A DNA stretch of 64,000 nt from 62-47 sp044463945 (GTDB taxonomy: Bacteria; Pseudomonadota; Alphaproteobacteria; Rhizobiales; Xanthobacteraceae), in the NCBI GenBank assembly GCA_044463945.1, contig JBIQLW010000002.1:1-64000 (forward strand), read 5' to 3'. How positions within the stretch are numbered: the stretch's first letter is position 1; each line of letters opens with the position of its first letter. The notes below the pieces were generated by a model. That model ran no database searches, was not told the origin of the DNA, and worked only from the letters and a program-made list of their open reading frames with translations. Below, piece by piece: positions 34,936 through 43,080 of this stretch. A program made the position numbers and the translations under genes.

Positions 34936-36132
34936 ATGTCGACTCAAGATTCTTATGCGACCAACGACGTCGTGGACCAGCCTGCTCACTGGAGCGGCGT
35001 GTTCGCGATGTCGCTCTGCGTCTTCACGCTCATTGCGTCCGAGTTCATGCCCGTGAGCCTGCTGACGCCGATCGCGTCGGATCTGCATGTCAGTGAAGGG
35101 CAGGCGGGGCAGGCGATCGCGATATCGGGCGCGTTCGCCGTTCTGACAAGCCTTCTGATTTCCTCCGTGGCAGGCCGGCTCGATCGCAAGATTTTGCTCC
35201 TTGGCCTGACCGCGGTGATGGCGGCCTCCGGGACAGTTGTGGCGATCGCGCCGAACTATGTGATCTTCATGGCCGGCCGGGCCCTGATAGGGGTTGTCAT
35301 CGGCGGTTTCTGGTCGATGTCGGCGGCGACGGCGATGCGGCTCGTCCCGGAACGTCACGTTCCGAAAGCGCTGGCGATCTTCAATGGCGGCAACGCTCTC
35401 GCGACGGTGGTCGCGGCACCCCTCGGCAGTTTCCTTGGCGCGATCATTGGCTGGCGCGGTGCGTTCTTCTGCGTCGTTCCGGTCGCGGTGATCGTCTTTT
35501 GCTGGCAGGCCGTCAGCCTTCCTTCGATGAAGGCGGATCGTCAACCTGGTTCCGGAAACGTGTTCAAGGTGCTGCAACGGCCGCTGGTTGCCCTGGGCAT
35601 GGCGTCGGTTGGTCTTTTCTTCATGGGGCAGTTCGCGCTCTTCACCTATGTGCGGCCGTTCCTCGAAACGGTCACTCAGGTCGATGTCGCGACACTGTCG
35701 CTTGTGCTTCTTCTGATCGGGGTCACCGGATTCATCGGCACCAGCCTGATAGGCGGCTTCCTGAAGGGCGGACTCTATCGGACGCTGACCTCCATTCCGG
35801 TCGCGATGGCCGTGATCGCCCTGGCTCTGATCGCCTGCGGCGCTCACCTCGCCATCACGGCTACGCTGCTGGGCATCTGGGGCCTGATCGGCACGGCGGC
35901 GCCCGTGGGGTGGTGGACATGGCTGGCGCGGTCGCTTCCGGAGGATGCCGAGGCGGGCGGCGGTCTCATGGTGGCGGTCATTCAGCTCGCCATCACCTTT
36001 GGCGCCGTCATCGGCGGCGCGTTGTTCGATACCAGCGGCTATCAGGCGACCTTCATAGCCAGCGCCGTCCTCCTGTTGATCGCCGCATACCTCACGATCC
36101 TCACAGCGCGCCGGAGCAGCGCAACCGCCTGA
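34936..36132 (+). CDS. MFS transporter, AraJ/NepI-like efflux permease
   Basis: This is a 398-aa, 12-helix exporter of the drug:H+ antiporter-1 group. The first helix carries IASEFMPVSLLTPIASDL, motif A is AGRLDRK, and motif C-like sequence is in GNALATVVAAPLGSFLG. E. coli relatives export purine ribonucleosides (NepI) or sugars; the substrate here is unknown. The ATG at 34936 matches family N termini. It is divergent from LysR B. Confidence 0.87.
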   Translation: MSTQDSYATNDVVDQPAHWSGVFAMSLCVFTLIASEFMPVSLLTPIASDLHVSEGQAGQAIAISGAFAVLTSLLISSVAGRLDRKILLLGLTAVMAASGTVVAIAPNYVIFMAGRALIGVVIGGFWSMSAATAMRLVPERHVPKALAIFNGGNALATVVAAPLGSFLGAIIGWRGAFFCVVPVAVIVFCWQAVSLPSMKADRQPGSGNVFKVLQRPLVALGMASVGLFFMGQFALFTYVRPFLETVTQVDVATLSLVLLLIGVTGFIGTSLIGGFLKGGLYRTLTSIPVAMAVIALALIACGAHLAITATLLGIWGLIGTAAPVGWWTWLARSLPEDAEAGGGLMVAVIQLAITFGAVIGGALFDTSGYQATFIASAVLLLIAAYLTILTARRSSATA

Positions 36133-36203
36133 TCCGGATAAAGGGCGATGCGCTCCTGACTTGCGTCGCTCAGAAGCGAAAACCGGGGCGCCGAACCCTT
36201 ATA

Positions 36204-36229
36204 GCATAATTCGCATAAGGTATATTATG
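36204..36229 (+). promoter_or_regulatory. Operator-like repeats upstream of the TRAP genes
   Basis: GCATAA occurs at 36204-36209 and 36213-36218. The second copy forms an inverted repeat CATAA-N6-TTATG (36214-36229) around a TATA core that could be a -10 element. It is a probable promoter/operator in an otherwise GC-rich, gene-free gap; the regulator is not identified. Confidence 0.4.
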
Positions 36230-36532
36230 GAATTGAAATAGGTATGTGATTCCAGACTATTGGCTTGATTTCTTGATCCTGGCGGGCTTCACGCGAACCG
36301 TCCGTCATGCGCAATTGCCGCCGGAATTGAGTCCGGCGCTGTCGTCAGCCAAGCCGCTGTTGCGCCCCGCCGACGCCCGCGATCGATGCACCCGCCATTG
36401 GTCGAGGGTCACGCCGAAACCCCTTGACCGGACCTTTGCGGGATGCTGACGAATAGTCGCAGGTCCGGGCGAGCGGTACTCACCTCCAAATCGCAAGAAC
36501 CAATGTTTCAAAAAATGGATCAGGAGACGACC
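36230..36532 (+). other. Long leader before the TRAP receptor gene
   Basis: About 300 bases without a convincing gene separate the operator-like repeats from the dctP start. Nothing further is recognised apart from the CAGGAGACGACC ribosome-binding site at its end. Confidence 0.5.
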
Positions 36533-37564
36533 ATGGGTTTATCACGTCGGACATTGTTGAAGGCATCGGCCGCGGCCACCGTCATGGGCGGTCTTGGTGG
36601 CGGCCTTGGCGCGCCGCTGGTGGCCCGCGCCCAGCAGGCCGAGTTCACCTACAAATTCGCCAACAACCTGCCGGTCTCGCACCCGCTGAACATCCGCGCC
36701 AAGGAGATGTCGGCGGCAATCAAGACCGAGACCAACGGCCGTGTCGATCTGCAAATCTTCCCCAACAACCAGCTCGGCTCCGACACCGATATGCTGAGCC
36801 AGATCCGCTCAGGCGGTGTCGAGTTCTTCACCCTGTCGGGCCTGATCCTCTCGACGCTGGTGCCGGCGGCCTCGATCAACGGCATCGGCTTCGCGTTCCC
36901 GGACTATCCGACCGTGTGGAAGGCCATGGACGGCGACCTCGGCGCCTATGTCCGCGGCCAGATCAACAAGGCCAACCTGATCGTCATGGACAAGATCTGG
37001 GACAACGGCTTCCGCCAGACCACGTCCTCCACCAGGCCGATCAACGGGCCGGACGATTTCAAGGGCTTCAAGATTCGGGTCCCGGTGTCGCCGCTGTGGA
37101 CATCGATGTTCAAGGCGTTCGACGCCTCGCCGGCCTCGATCAACTTCAACGAGGTCTATTCGGCGCTCCAGACCAAGATCGTCGAGGGGCAGGAGAACCC
37201 CCTCGCCCTGATTTCCACGGCAAAGCTCTACGAGGTCCAGAAATACTGCTCGCTGACCAATCACATGTGGGACGGCTTCTGGTTCCTCGCCAACCGCCGC
37301 GCCTGGGAAAGGCTGCCGGAGGATGTCCGCACCATCGTCGCCAAGAACATCAACGCCGCGGCGGTGAAGGAGCGTGAGGACACCGAGAAGCTCAACGCCA
37401 CGGTGATGGAGGAATTGAAGGGCAAGGGCTTGGTGTTCAACCAGCCCGAGGTGACGCCGTTCCGCCAGAAGCTGCGCGACGCCAAGTTCTATGCCGAATG
37501 GAAAGGCAAGTACGGCGATCAGGCGTGGGAGCTTCTGGAAAAGTCCGTCGGCAAGCTGGCCTGA
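36533..37564 (+). CDS. TRAP transporter substrate-binding receptor, DctP family
   Basis: This is the periplasmic receptor that captures a carboxylate ligand for a TRAP transporter. The 343-aa precursor has a Tat-type signal (SRRTLLKASAAATVMGG, cleavage near ARAQ). The DctP fold contains FANNLPVSHPLNIRAKEM, IFPNNQLGSDTDML, and the ligand-coordinating arginine region FKGFKIRVPVSP, in which the Arg normally salt-bridges the carboxylate. The start ATG follows AGGAG at ideal spacing. The next gene is the membrane permease, then an acyl-CoA synthetase, which suggests an organic acid ligand that is activated after uptake. Confidence 0.92.
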   Translation: MGLSRRTLLKASAAATVMGGLGGGLGAPLVARAQQAEFTYKFANNLPVSHPLNIRAKEMSAAIKTETNGRVDLQIFPNNQLGSDTDMLSQIRSGGVEFFTLSGLILSTLVPAASINGIGFAFPDYPTVWKAMDGDLGAYVRGQINKANLIVMDKIWDNGFRQTTSSTRPINGPDDFKGFKIRVPVSPLWTSMFKAFDASPASINFNEVYSALQTKIVEGQENPLALISTAKLYEVQKYCSLTNHMWDGFWFLANRRAWERLPEDVRTIVAKNINAAAVKEREDTEKLNATVMEELKGKGLVFNQPEVTPFRQKLRDAKFYAEWKGKYGDQAWELLEKSVGKLA

Positions 37565-37608
37565 CGCGGCTGCGGCGGATCGTGACGGTGCGCGCCGATG
37601 GAGCGGAC

Positions 37609-39471
37609 ATGGCGATCGGCGCGGGGGCCTTGCAGCCTCCGCGCCGGTCGTGGCTCGGGCGGATCGAGCACGGGCTCGGGCTGCTGGTGGAGATTCCGAC
37701 CGCGCTTCTGGTGGTGGTCGAGATCGTCATCCTGTTCGCCGGTGTGGTGTCGCGCTACGTCTTTCACAGTCCGCTGATCTGGTCGGACGAACTGGCCTCG
37801 ATCCTGTTCCTGTGGCTGGCGATGCTGGGGGCGGTGGTGGCGTTCCGTCGCTCCGAGCACATGCGGATGACGGCGTTGGTGGCCGGCGCTTCGCCGGTGC
37901 TGCGCAGCTATCTCGAAACAGTGGCGATCTGCGCGGCGCTGGCGTTCCTGCTGCTGGTCGCGTCGCCGGCATGGGAATACGCCTACGAGGAAAGCTTCAT
38001 CACCACGCCGGCCTTGGAAATCTCCAATAGCTGGCGCGCCGCCGCGCTGCCGGTCGGGATCGGCCTGATGGTGCTGTTCGCCCTGTTGCAGATGGCGAAA
38101 ACCCAGCGGCTGCGCACCCTGCTCGCGGCGGTCGCCTCGGTCGTCGTCATCATCGCCGTGCTGTGGCTGGCGCAGCCGTGGCTGCGGCAGTTGGGCAATT
38201 TCAATCTCGTCATCTTCTTCGTGTTGGTGGCCGGCTCCTGCGTGTTCGCCGGCGTGCCGATCGCCTTCGCCTTCGGCCTGTCGGTGCTGGGTTATCTGGC
38301 GCTCACCACCAACACGCCGCTGATGGTGCTGGTCGGCCGGATGGACGAGGGCATGAGCCACCTCATCCTGCTGGCGGTGCCGCTGTTCGTGTTTCTCGGG
38401 CTGCTCATCGAGATGACCGGCATGGCGCGGGCCATGGTCGGCTTTCTCTCCAGCCTGCTCGGCCATGTCCGTGGCGGCCTCAACTACGTGCTGATCGGCG
38501 CGATGTATCTCGTCTCCGGCATTTCCGGCTCGAAAGCCGCCGACATGGCGGCGGTGGCGCCGGTGCTGTTTCCCGAGATGAAAGCGCGCGGCGCCAAGCC
38601 CGGCGATCTGGTGGCGCTACTCTCGGCCACCGGCGCGCAGACCGAAACCATCCCGCCGAGTCTGGTGCTTATTACTATCGGCTCTGTCACCGGCGTCTCA
38701 ATCGCGGCGCTGTTCACCGGCGGCATGTTGCCCGGCGCGGTGCTGGCGGTAACGCTGTCGGCGCTGGTGTGGTGGCGCTATCGCCATGAAGACCTGAGCC
38801 ACGTCAAAAAGGTCGGCTGGACCGAAATCCTGCGCAGCTTTGTCATCGCCCTGCCCGCTCTGGCCCTGCCCTTCGTGATCCGCGCCGCCGTGGTCGAGGG
38901 CGTCGCCACCGCGACCGAAGTCTCCACCATCGGCATCGTCTATGCCACGGTGGTCGGCCTCCTCGTCTACCGCCAGTTCGACTGGCGGCGGCTGCGGCCG
39001 ATGCTGATCGAGACGGCGAGCCTGTCCGGTGCCATCCTGTTCATCATCGGCACCGCGACCGGCATGGCCTGGGGGCTGACCCAGTCCGGCTTCTCGCGCG
39101 CGCTGGCGAGCGCGATGACCGGCCTGCCCGGCGGCTCGGCGACCTTCATCGGCGTCTCGATCATCGCCTTCATGATCCTCGGCAGCGTGCTTGAAGGCAT
39201 CCCGGCCATCGTGCTGTTCGGCCCGCTGCTGTTTCCGATCGCGGACGCGGTCGGCGTCCACGAGGTTCATTACGCCATGATCGTGATCCTCGCGATGGGC
39301 ATCGGCTTGTTCGCGCCGCCGTTCGGCGTAGGCTATTATGCAGCCTGCGCGGTCGGCCGGGTCGACCCCGCCGAAGGCGTCAAGCCGATCCTCGGCTACA
39401 TGCTGGCGCTATTGGTCGGGTTGATCGTGGTGGCGGCGATCCCATGGATTTCAATCGGGTTTATTAAATGA
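37609..39471 (+). CDS. Fused TRAP permease, DctQ-DctM
   Basis: This 620-aa protein joins the small four-helix DctQ domain (about residues 15-195, with FHSPLIWSDELASILFLWLAMLG) to the large 12-helix DctM permease (about 205 to the end, with IAFAFGLSVLGYLAL, GISGSKAADMAAVAPVLFPEM and FAPPFGVGYY). It drives sodium-coupled uptake with the upstream receptor. The ATG at 37609 has GGAG 5 bases upstream; longer in-frame starts run into dctP. The spacing of 44 bp indicates an operon. Confidence 0.93.
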   Translation: MAIGAGALQPPRRSWLGRIEHGLGLLVEIPTALLVVVEIVILFAGVVSRYVFHSPLIWSDELASILFLWLAMLGAVVAFRRSEHMRMTALVAGASPVLRSYLETVAICAALAFLLLVASPAWEYAYEESFITTPALEISNSWRAAALPVGIGLMVLFALLQMAKTQRLRTLLAAVASVVVIIAVLWLAQPWLRQLGNFNLVIFFVLVAGSCVFAGVPIAFAFGLSVLGYLALTTNTPLMVLVGRMDEGMSHLILLAVPLFVFLGLLIEMTGMARAMVGFLSSLLGHVRGGLNYVLIGAMYLVSGISGSKAADMAAVAPVLFPEMKARGAKPGDLVALLSATGAQTETIPPSLVLITIGSVTGVSIAALFTGGMLPGAVLAVTLSALVWWRYRHEDLSHVKKVGWTEILRSFVIALPALALPFVIRAAVVEGVATATEVSTIGIVYATVVGLLVYRQFDWRRLRPMLIETASLSGAILFIIGTATGMAWGLTQSGFSRALASAMTGLPGGSATFIGVSIIAFMILGSVLEGIPAIVLFGPLLFPIADAVGVHEVHYAMIVILAMGIGLFAPPFGVGYYAACAVGRVDPAEGVKPILGYMLALLVGLIVVAAIPWISIGFIK

Positions 39472-39581
39472 AGAACAGTATCTTCAGTGAATTTCATGAT
39501 CTTTTACATTGAAAGATTTGTATTTCTCAAACAATAGATGAAAAGACGGGTACAAGATATTGTTTTAACGAGGAAGTGGAC
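39472..39581 (+). promoter_or_regulatory. AT-rich gap before the acyl-CoA synthetase
   Basis: This 110-bp stretch is much richer in A and T than its surroundings (for example TTTACATTGAAAGATTTG and ATATTGTTTTAACG) and probably carries a separate promoter for the synthetase gene. It ends in the GAGGAAG ribosome-binding site. Confidence 0.4.
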
Positions 39582-41228
39582 ATGTTGAGGAGCAGCAACC
39601 CTTACGATATCGGCCTCGACCGCAACGCGGCCAATTTCGTGCCGCTCTCGCCCTTGAGCTTTCTGTTCCGCACTGCCGCGGTCTACCCGAACCATCCGAG
39701 CGCGGTTTATGAGGGCCGCACATTCACCTGGTCGCAGACGCTGGAGCGCTGCCGGCGCGTCGCCTCGTACCTCGGCGGACGCGGGATCGGGCGCGGCGAC
39801 ACGGTCGCGGCAATGCTGCCCAACATTCCGGCGATGAACGAACTGCACTTCGCCGTGCCGATGACCGGCGGCGTGCTCAATGCCCTCAACATCCGCCTCG
39901 ACGCCGGCGCCATCGCCTTCCAGCTCGACCATGGCGGCGCCAAGGTGATCTTCGTCGATCCCGAGTTCGCCGATGTCATCGCCGAGGCGCTGACGCTGAT
40001 GAAAGGCCAAAAGCCGTTCGTCATCGACGTCGACGACGCGGCCTTCGAAGGCGGCCGCCGTATCGGCGCGATCGAGTACGAGGCGGTGGTCGCGGCGGGC
40101 GATCCCGGCTTCGCCGCGGTGACGCCGCAGGACGAATGGGACGCCATCGCGCTCGGCTACACCTCCGGCACCACCGGCAACCCGAAAGGCGTGGTGACCC
40201 ATCATCGCGGCGCCTATCTCAACGCCGTCAGCAATATCCTTGCCGCCAATCTGGGGCAGCACCCGGTCTACCTGTGGACGCTGCCGATGTTCCACTGCAA
40301 CGGCTGGTGCTTTCCCTGGACCATCGCCGCGGCGGCGGGCGTCAACGTCTGCCTGCGCAAGGTCGATCCGGCGAAGATTTTCGAACTGATCCCCAAACAC
40401 GGTGTCACCCACATGTGCGGCGCGCCGATCGTCTACAACACCCTGATCAACGCACCCGGCGCGCGTGAGCCGGGCGACCGGCCGGTGGTCGGGCTGATCG
40501 CGGGTGCCGCGCCCCCGGTCGCGGTGCTGGCCGGGGCCGAGCACATCGGCATCCGGCTGGTCCACGTCTACGGACTGACCGAGGTTTACGGCCCGGCCTC
40601 GGTGTGCGCCGAGCAGCCCGGCTGGGACGACCTGCCGGCCGACCAGCGGGCGCAGCTCAAGCGCCGCCAGGGCGTCGCCTACCCGTTGCAGGAGGCGATC
40701 ACCGTGCTCGACCCGGAAACGATGCGCGAGGTGCCGCGCGACGGCGAAACCATCGGCGAAGTCATGTTCCGCGGCAACGTGGTGATGAAGGGCTATCTCA
40801 AGAACGAGGCGGCGACGAAAGAAGCCTTCGCGGGCGGCTGGTTTCACACCGGCGACCTTGGCGTGCTCGACCGCGACGGTTACGTCATCATCAAGGACCG
40901 CTCGAAGGATATCATCATTTCCGGCGGCGAGAACGTGTCGTCGGTGGAGGTGGAGGACGTGCTCTACAAGCACCCGGCGGTGCTGTTCGCCGCCGTGGTC
41001 GCCAAGCCCGATCCGAAATGGGGCGAGGTGCCCTGTGCCTTCGTCGAGTTGAAGGACGGCGCGGAGGCCACCGCGGCCGATATCATCGCCTTCTGCCGCG
41101 AGCAGCTTCCGGGCTTCAAGACGCCGAAGGCGGTGGTGTTCGGCACCATCCCGAAGACCTCGACCGGCAAGATCCAGAAGTTCATGCTGCGCAACCAGGT
41201 GCAATCGGCAAGCGCGATCTCGGCGTGA
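39582..41228 (+). CDS. Acyl-CoA synthetase (AMP-forming)
   Basis: This ANL-superfamily ligase activates a carboxylic acid to its CoA thioester via an acyl-adenylate. The 548-aa protein carries the P-loop YTSGTTGNPKGVV (about 189-201), the HCNGWCFPW region, YGLTEVYGP, the hinge GWFHTGDLGVLDRDGYV, and the catalytic C-terminal lysine in PKTSTGKIQK. It resembles medium/long-chain AlkK-type enzymes. The start ATG follows GAGGAAG. Its position after a TRAP system suggests that it activates the imported acid. Confidence 0.92.
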   Translation: MLRSSNPYDIGLDRNAANFVPLSPLSFLFRTAAVYPNHPSAVYEGRTFTWSQTLERCRRVASYLGGRGIGRGDTVAAMLPNIPAMNELHFAVPMTGGVLNALNIRLDAGAIAFQLDHGGAKVIFVDPEFADVIAEALTLMKGQKPFVIDVDDAAFEGGRRIGAIEYEAVVAAGDPGFAAVTPQDEWDAIALGYTSGTTGNPKGVVTHHRGAYLNAVSNILAANLGQHPVYLWTLPMFHCNGWCFPWTIAAAAGVNVCLRKVDPAKIFELIPKHGVTHMCGAPIVYNTLINAPGAREPGDRPVVGLIAGAAPPVAVLAGAEHIGIRLVHVYGLTEVYGPASVCAEQPGWDDLPADQRAQLKRRQGVAYPLQEAITVLDPETMREVPRDGETIGEVMFRGNVVMKGYLKNEAATKEAFAGGWFHTGDLGVLDRDGYVIIKDRSKDIIISGGENVSSVEVEDVLYKHPAVLFAAVVAKPDPKWGEVPCAFVELKDGAEATAADIIAFCREQLPGFKTPKAVVFGTIPKTSTGKIQKFMLRNQVQSASAISA

Positions 41229-41310
41229 GGCATAAGTGGTCAGCCGCAGCGTCGCGTCATCCCGGCTGTCTGACCGGAAATTCGCTTGGGTGAATGTGCA
41301 ACACGAAGCC

Positions 41311-41412
41311 GTCATGCTCCGCGAAGGCGGAGCATCCAGTACCTATATGGGTCAAATTTTCTCATAGTCCTCACACGGCTTACTGGATCGTCCGCCTTCG
41401 CGGACGATGACG
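41311..41412. repeat. Composite palindromic repeat, copy 4
   Basis: The left hairpin is TGCTCCGC-GAAG-GCGGAGCA. The inner arms are ATCCAGTA and TTACTGGAT, the right hairpin is CGTCCGC-CTTC-GCGGACG, and the ends are GTCAT and ATGAC. It lies between the convergent 3' ends of the acyl-CoA synthetase and the MBL hydrolase genes. Confidence 0.9.
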
Positions 41413-41485
41413 TCTCGTTTCCGGTCAGATTCTCTCTGAAGTACGCGGCGAACGCCGCGAGCCGCGAAGGATGACGACCCGACCG

Positions 41486-42283
41486 CTATCCGATCTCCAG
41501 CCGCATTCCGTCGTAGGCCGGCACGACGCCCGCCGGCAATTCCTTGCGCAGCACCTCGTAGTCGAGATCGGCGTGCATGTTGGTGATGACGGCGCGCTTC
41601 GGCTTGAAGCGGTCGATCCATTGCAGCGCGTCGCGCACGCTGAAGTGGCTCGGATGCTGGGCGTAGCGCAGGCCGTCGACGATCCACAGATCCAAACCCT
41701 CCAGCGCGCCATGGCTTTCCGGCGGGATATCGTGGAGGTCCGGTGTATAGGCGGCGTCGCCGATGCGGTAGCCGAGCGCCGGAATGTCGCCGTGCCGGAC
41801 CAGAAATGCCGTGAGCGTCAGCGTCCCGCCCGGCCCCTCGATGGTCCGACTCTCGCCGGCCTCGATATCGCGTTGATCGAGGATCGGCGGATAGCCGGAG
41901 CCCGGCGGCGTGACGAAGCAGTAGGCGAAGCGCGACAGCACATCCTTGGCCGTCGCCTGATTGAGGTACACCGGAATCCGCCGGCGCTGATGCAGCACCA
42001 CCGAGCGGAGATCGTCGATGCCGTGGGTCTGGTCGGCGTGCTCGTGGGTCAGGAACACCGCGTCGATATGATCGACATCGGCGTCGATCAACTGCTCGCG
42101 CAGGTCCGGCGAGGTATCGATCACCACCCGCGTGACGCCGGCCTCCGCCCGCCGCTCGGCCATCAGCGAGCAGCGCCGCCGGCGGTTCTTCGGGTTGGCG
42201 GGATCGCACGCGCCCCACCCCAGCGCCGGGCGAGGCACGCCGGCGGACGAGCCGCAGCCGAGAATGGTGAGCGTCACGGTCAT
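41486..42283 (-). CDS. MBL-fold metallohydrolase, PhnP-like
   Basis: This is a 265-aa metallo-beta-lactamase-fold phosphodiesterase-like protein. It opens with LTILGCGSSAGVPRP, has the metal motif THEHADQTHG (HxHxDH, about 100-109), and further metal ligands in FLVRHGD and NMHADLDYE. CxxxNPKNRRRRCS near residue 35 resembles the structural site of PhnP-type cyclic-phosphate phosphodiesterases. It overlaps tatD by 4 bp, a pairing that is standard in alphaproteobacteria; the physiological substrate is unknown. Confidence 0.9.
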   Translation of the reverse strand: MTVTLTILGCGSSAGVPRPALGWGACDPANPKNRRRRCSLMAERRAEAGVTRVVIDTSPDLREQLIDADVDHIDAVFLTHEHADQTHGIDDLRSVVLHQRRRIPVYLNQATAKDVLSRFAYCFVTPPGSGYPPILDQRDIEAGESRTIEGPGGTLTLTAFLVRHGDIPALGYRIGDAAYTPDLHDIPPESHGALEGLDLWIVDGLRYAQHPSHFSVRDALQWIDRFKPKRAVITNMHADLDYEVLRKELPAGVVPAYDGMRLEIG

Positions 42284-43065
42284 GCGGCTTCCATCGGCAC
42301 CTTGCTGAACAGGCGGAAGAAGTTTTCCGTGGTCTGCCGCGCGATCGCCTCCAGCGTGACGCCGCGCGCTTCGGCCAGCACCTTGGCGACCTCGCCGACA
42401 TAGGACGGCTCGTTGCGCTTGCCGCGATATTTGCCGGGCGCGAGGTAGGGCGAATCCGTCTCGACCATGATGCGGTCGGCGGGCAGTTCAGCGGCGAGGT
42501 CGCGCAAGGCTTGCGACTTCTTGAAGGTCAGGATGCCGGTGAACGAGATCGACAGGCCGAGGTCGATCGCGGCCATCGCCAGGTCGCGTCCACCGGTGTA
42601 GCAATGCAGCACCGCGCGGAACGTCCCCTTCCCCATTTCGTCTTCGAGGACGCGGCGGCAGTCGTCGTCCGCCTCGCGGGTATGGATCACCAGCGGCAAT
42701 CCGGTCGCCCGCGCCGCCGCGATGTGGGCGCGAAAGCCGCGTTCCTGCGCCGCCGGCGAGCCGTTGTCATAGAAGTAATCGAGCCCCGCTTCCCCCAGCG
42801 CCACCACCTTGGGATGGCGCGTCAGCGCGATCAGCTCATCGGGCGTGATGCCGTCTTCCTCGTCCGCGTGATGCGGATGGGTGCCGACCGAGCAATAGAC
42901 GCCGGGAAAGCGCTCGGCGATCGCCAGCAGCTTGTCGTGCTCGCGCACCCGCGTCGAGATTGTCACCATGCGCCCGACGCCCGCCGCTTCCGCGCGCGCC
43001 ACCACCGCGTCGAGTTCATCGGCGAAGTCGGGAAAATCCAGATGGCAATGACTGTCGACAAGCAT
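42280..43065 (-). CDS. TatD-family metal-dependent hydrolase
   Basis: This is a TIM-barrel metallohydrolase with 3'-5' exonuclease or D-aminoacyl-tRNA-like activities reported in the family. The 261-aa protein has DSHCHLDF (HxH), GEAGLDYFYD (Glu/Asp), VIHTRE (His), LHCYTGG and ETDSPYLAP (Asp). The ATG at 43065 is chosen over an in-frame TTG upstream. It lies between metG and the MBL gene in the conserved cluster. Confidence 0.93.
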   Translation of the reverse strand: MLVDSHCHLDFPDFADELDAVVARAEAAGVGRMVTISTRVREHDKLLAIAERFPGVYCSVGTHPHHADEEDGITPDELIALTRHPKVVALGEAGLDYFYDNGSPAAQERGFRAHIAAARATGLPLVIHTREADDDCRRVLEDEMGKGTFRAVLHCYTGGRDLAMAAIDLGLSISFTGILTFKKSQALRDLAAELPADRIMVETDSPYLAPGKYRGKRNEPSYVGEVAKVLAEARGVTLEAIARQTTENFFRLFSKVPMEAA

Positions 43066-43080
43066 GGCCAAACTCAAAGC

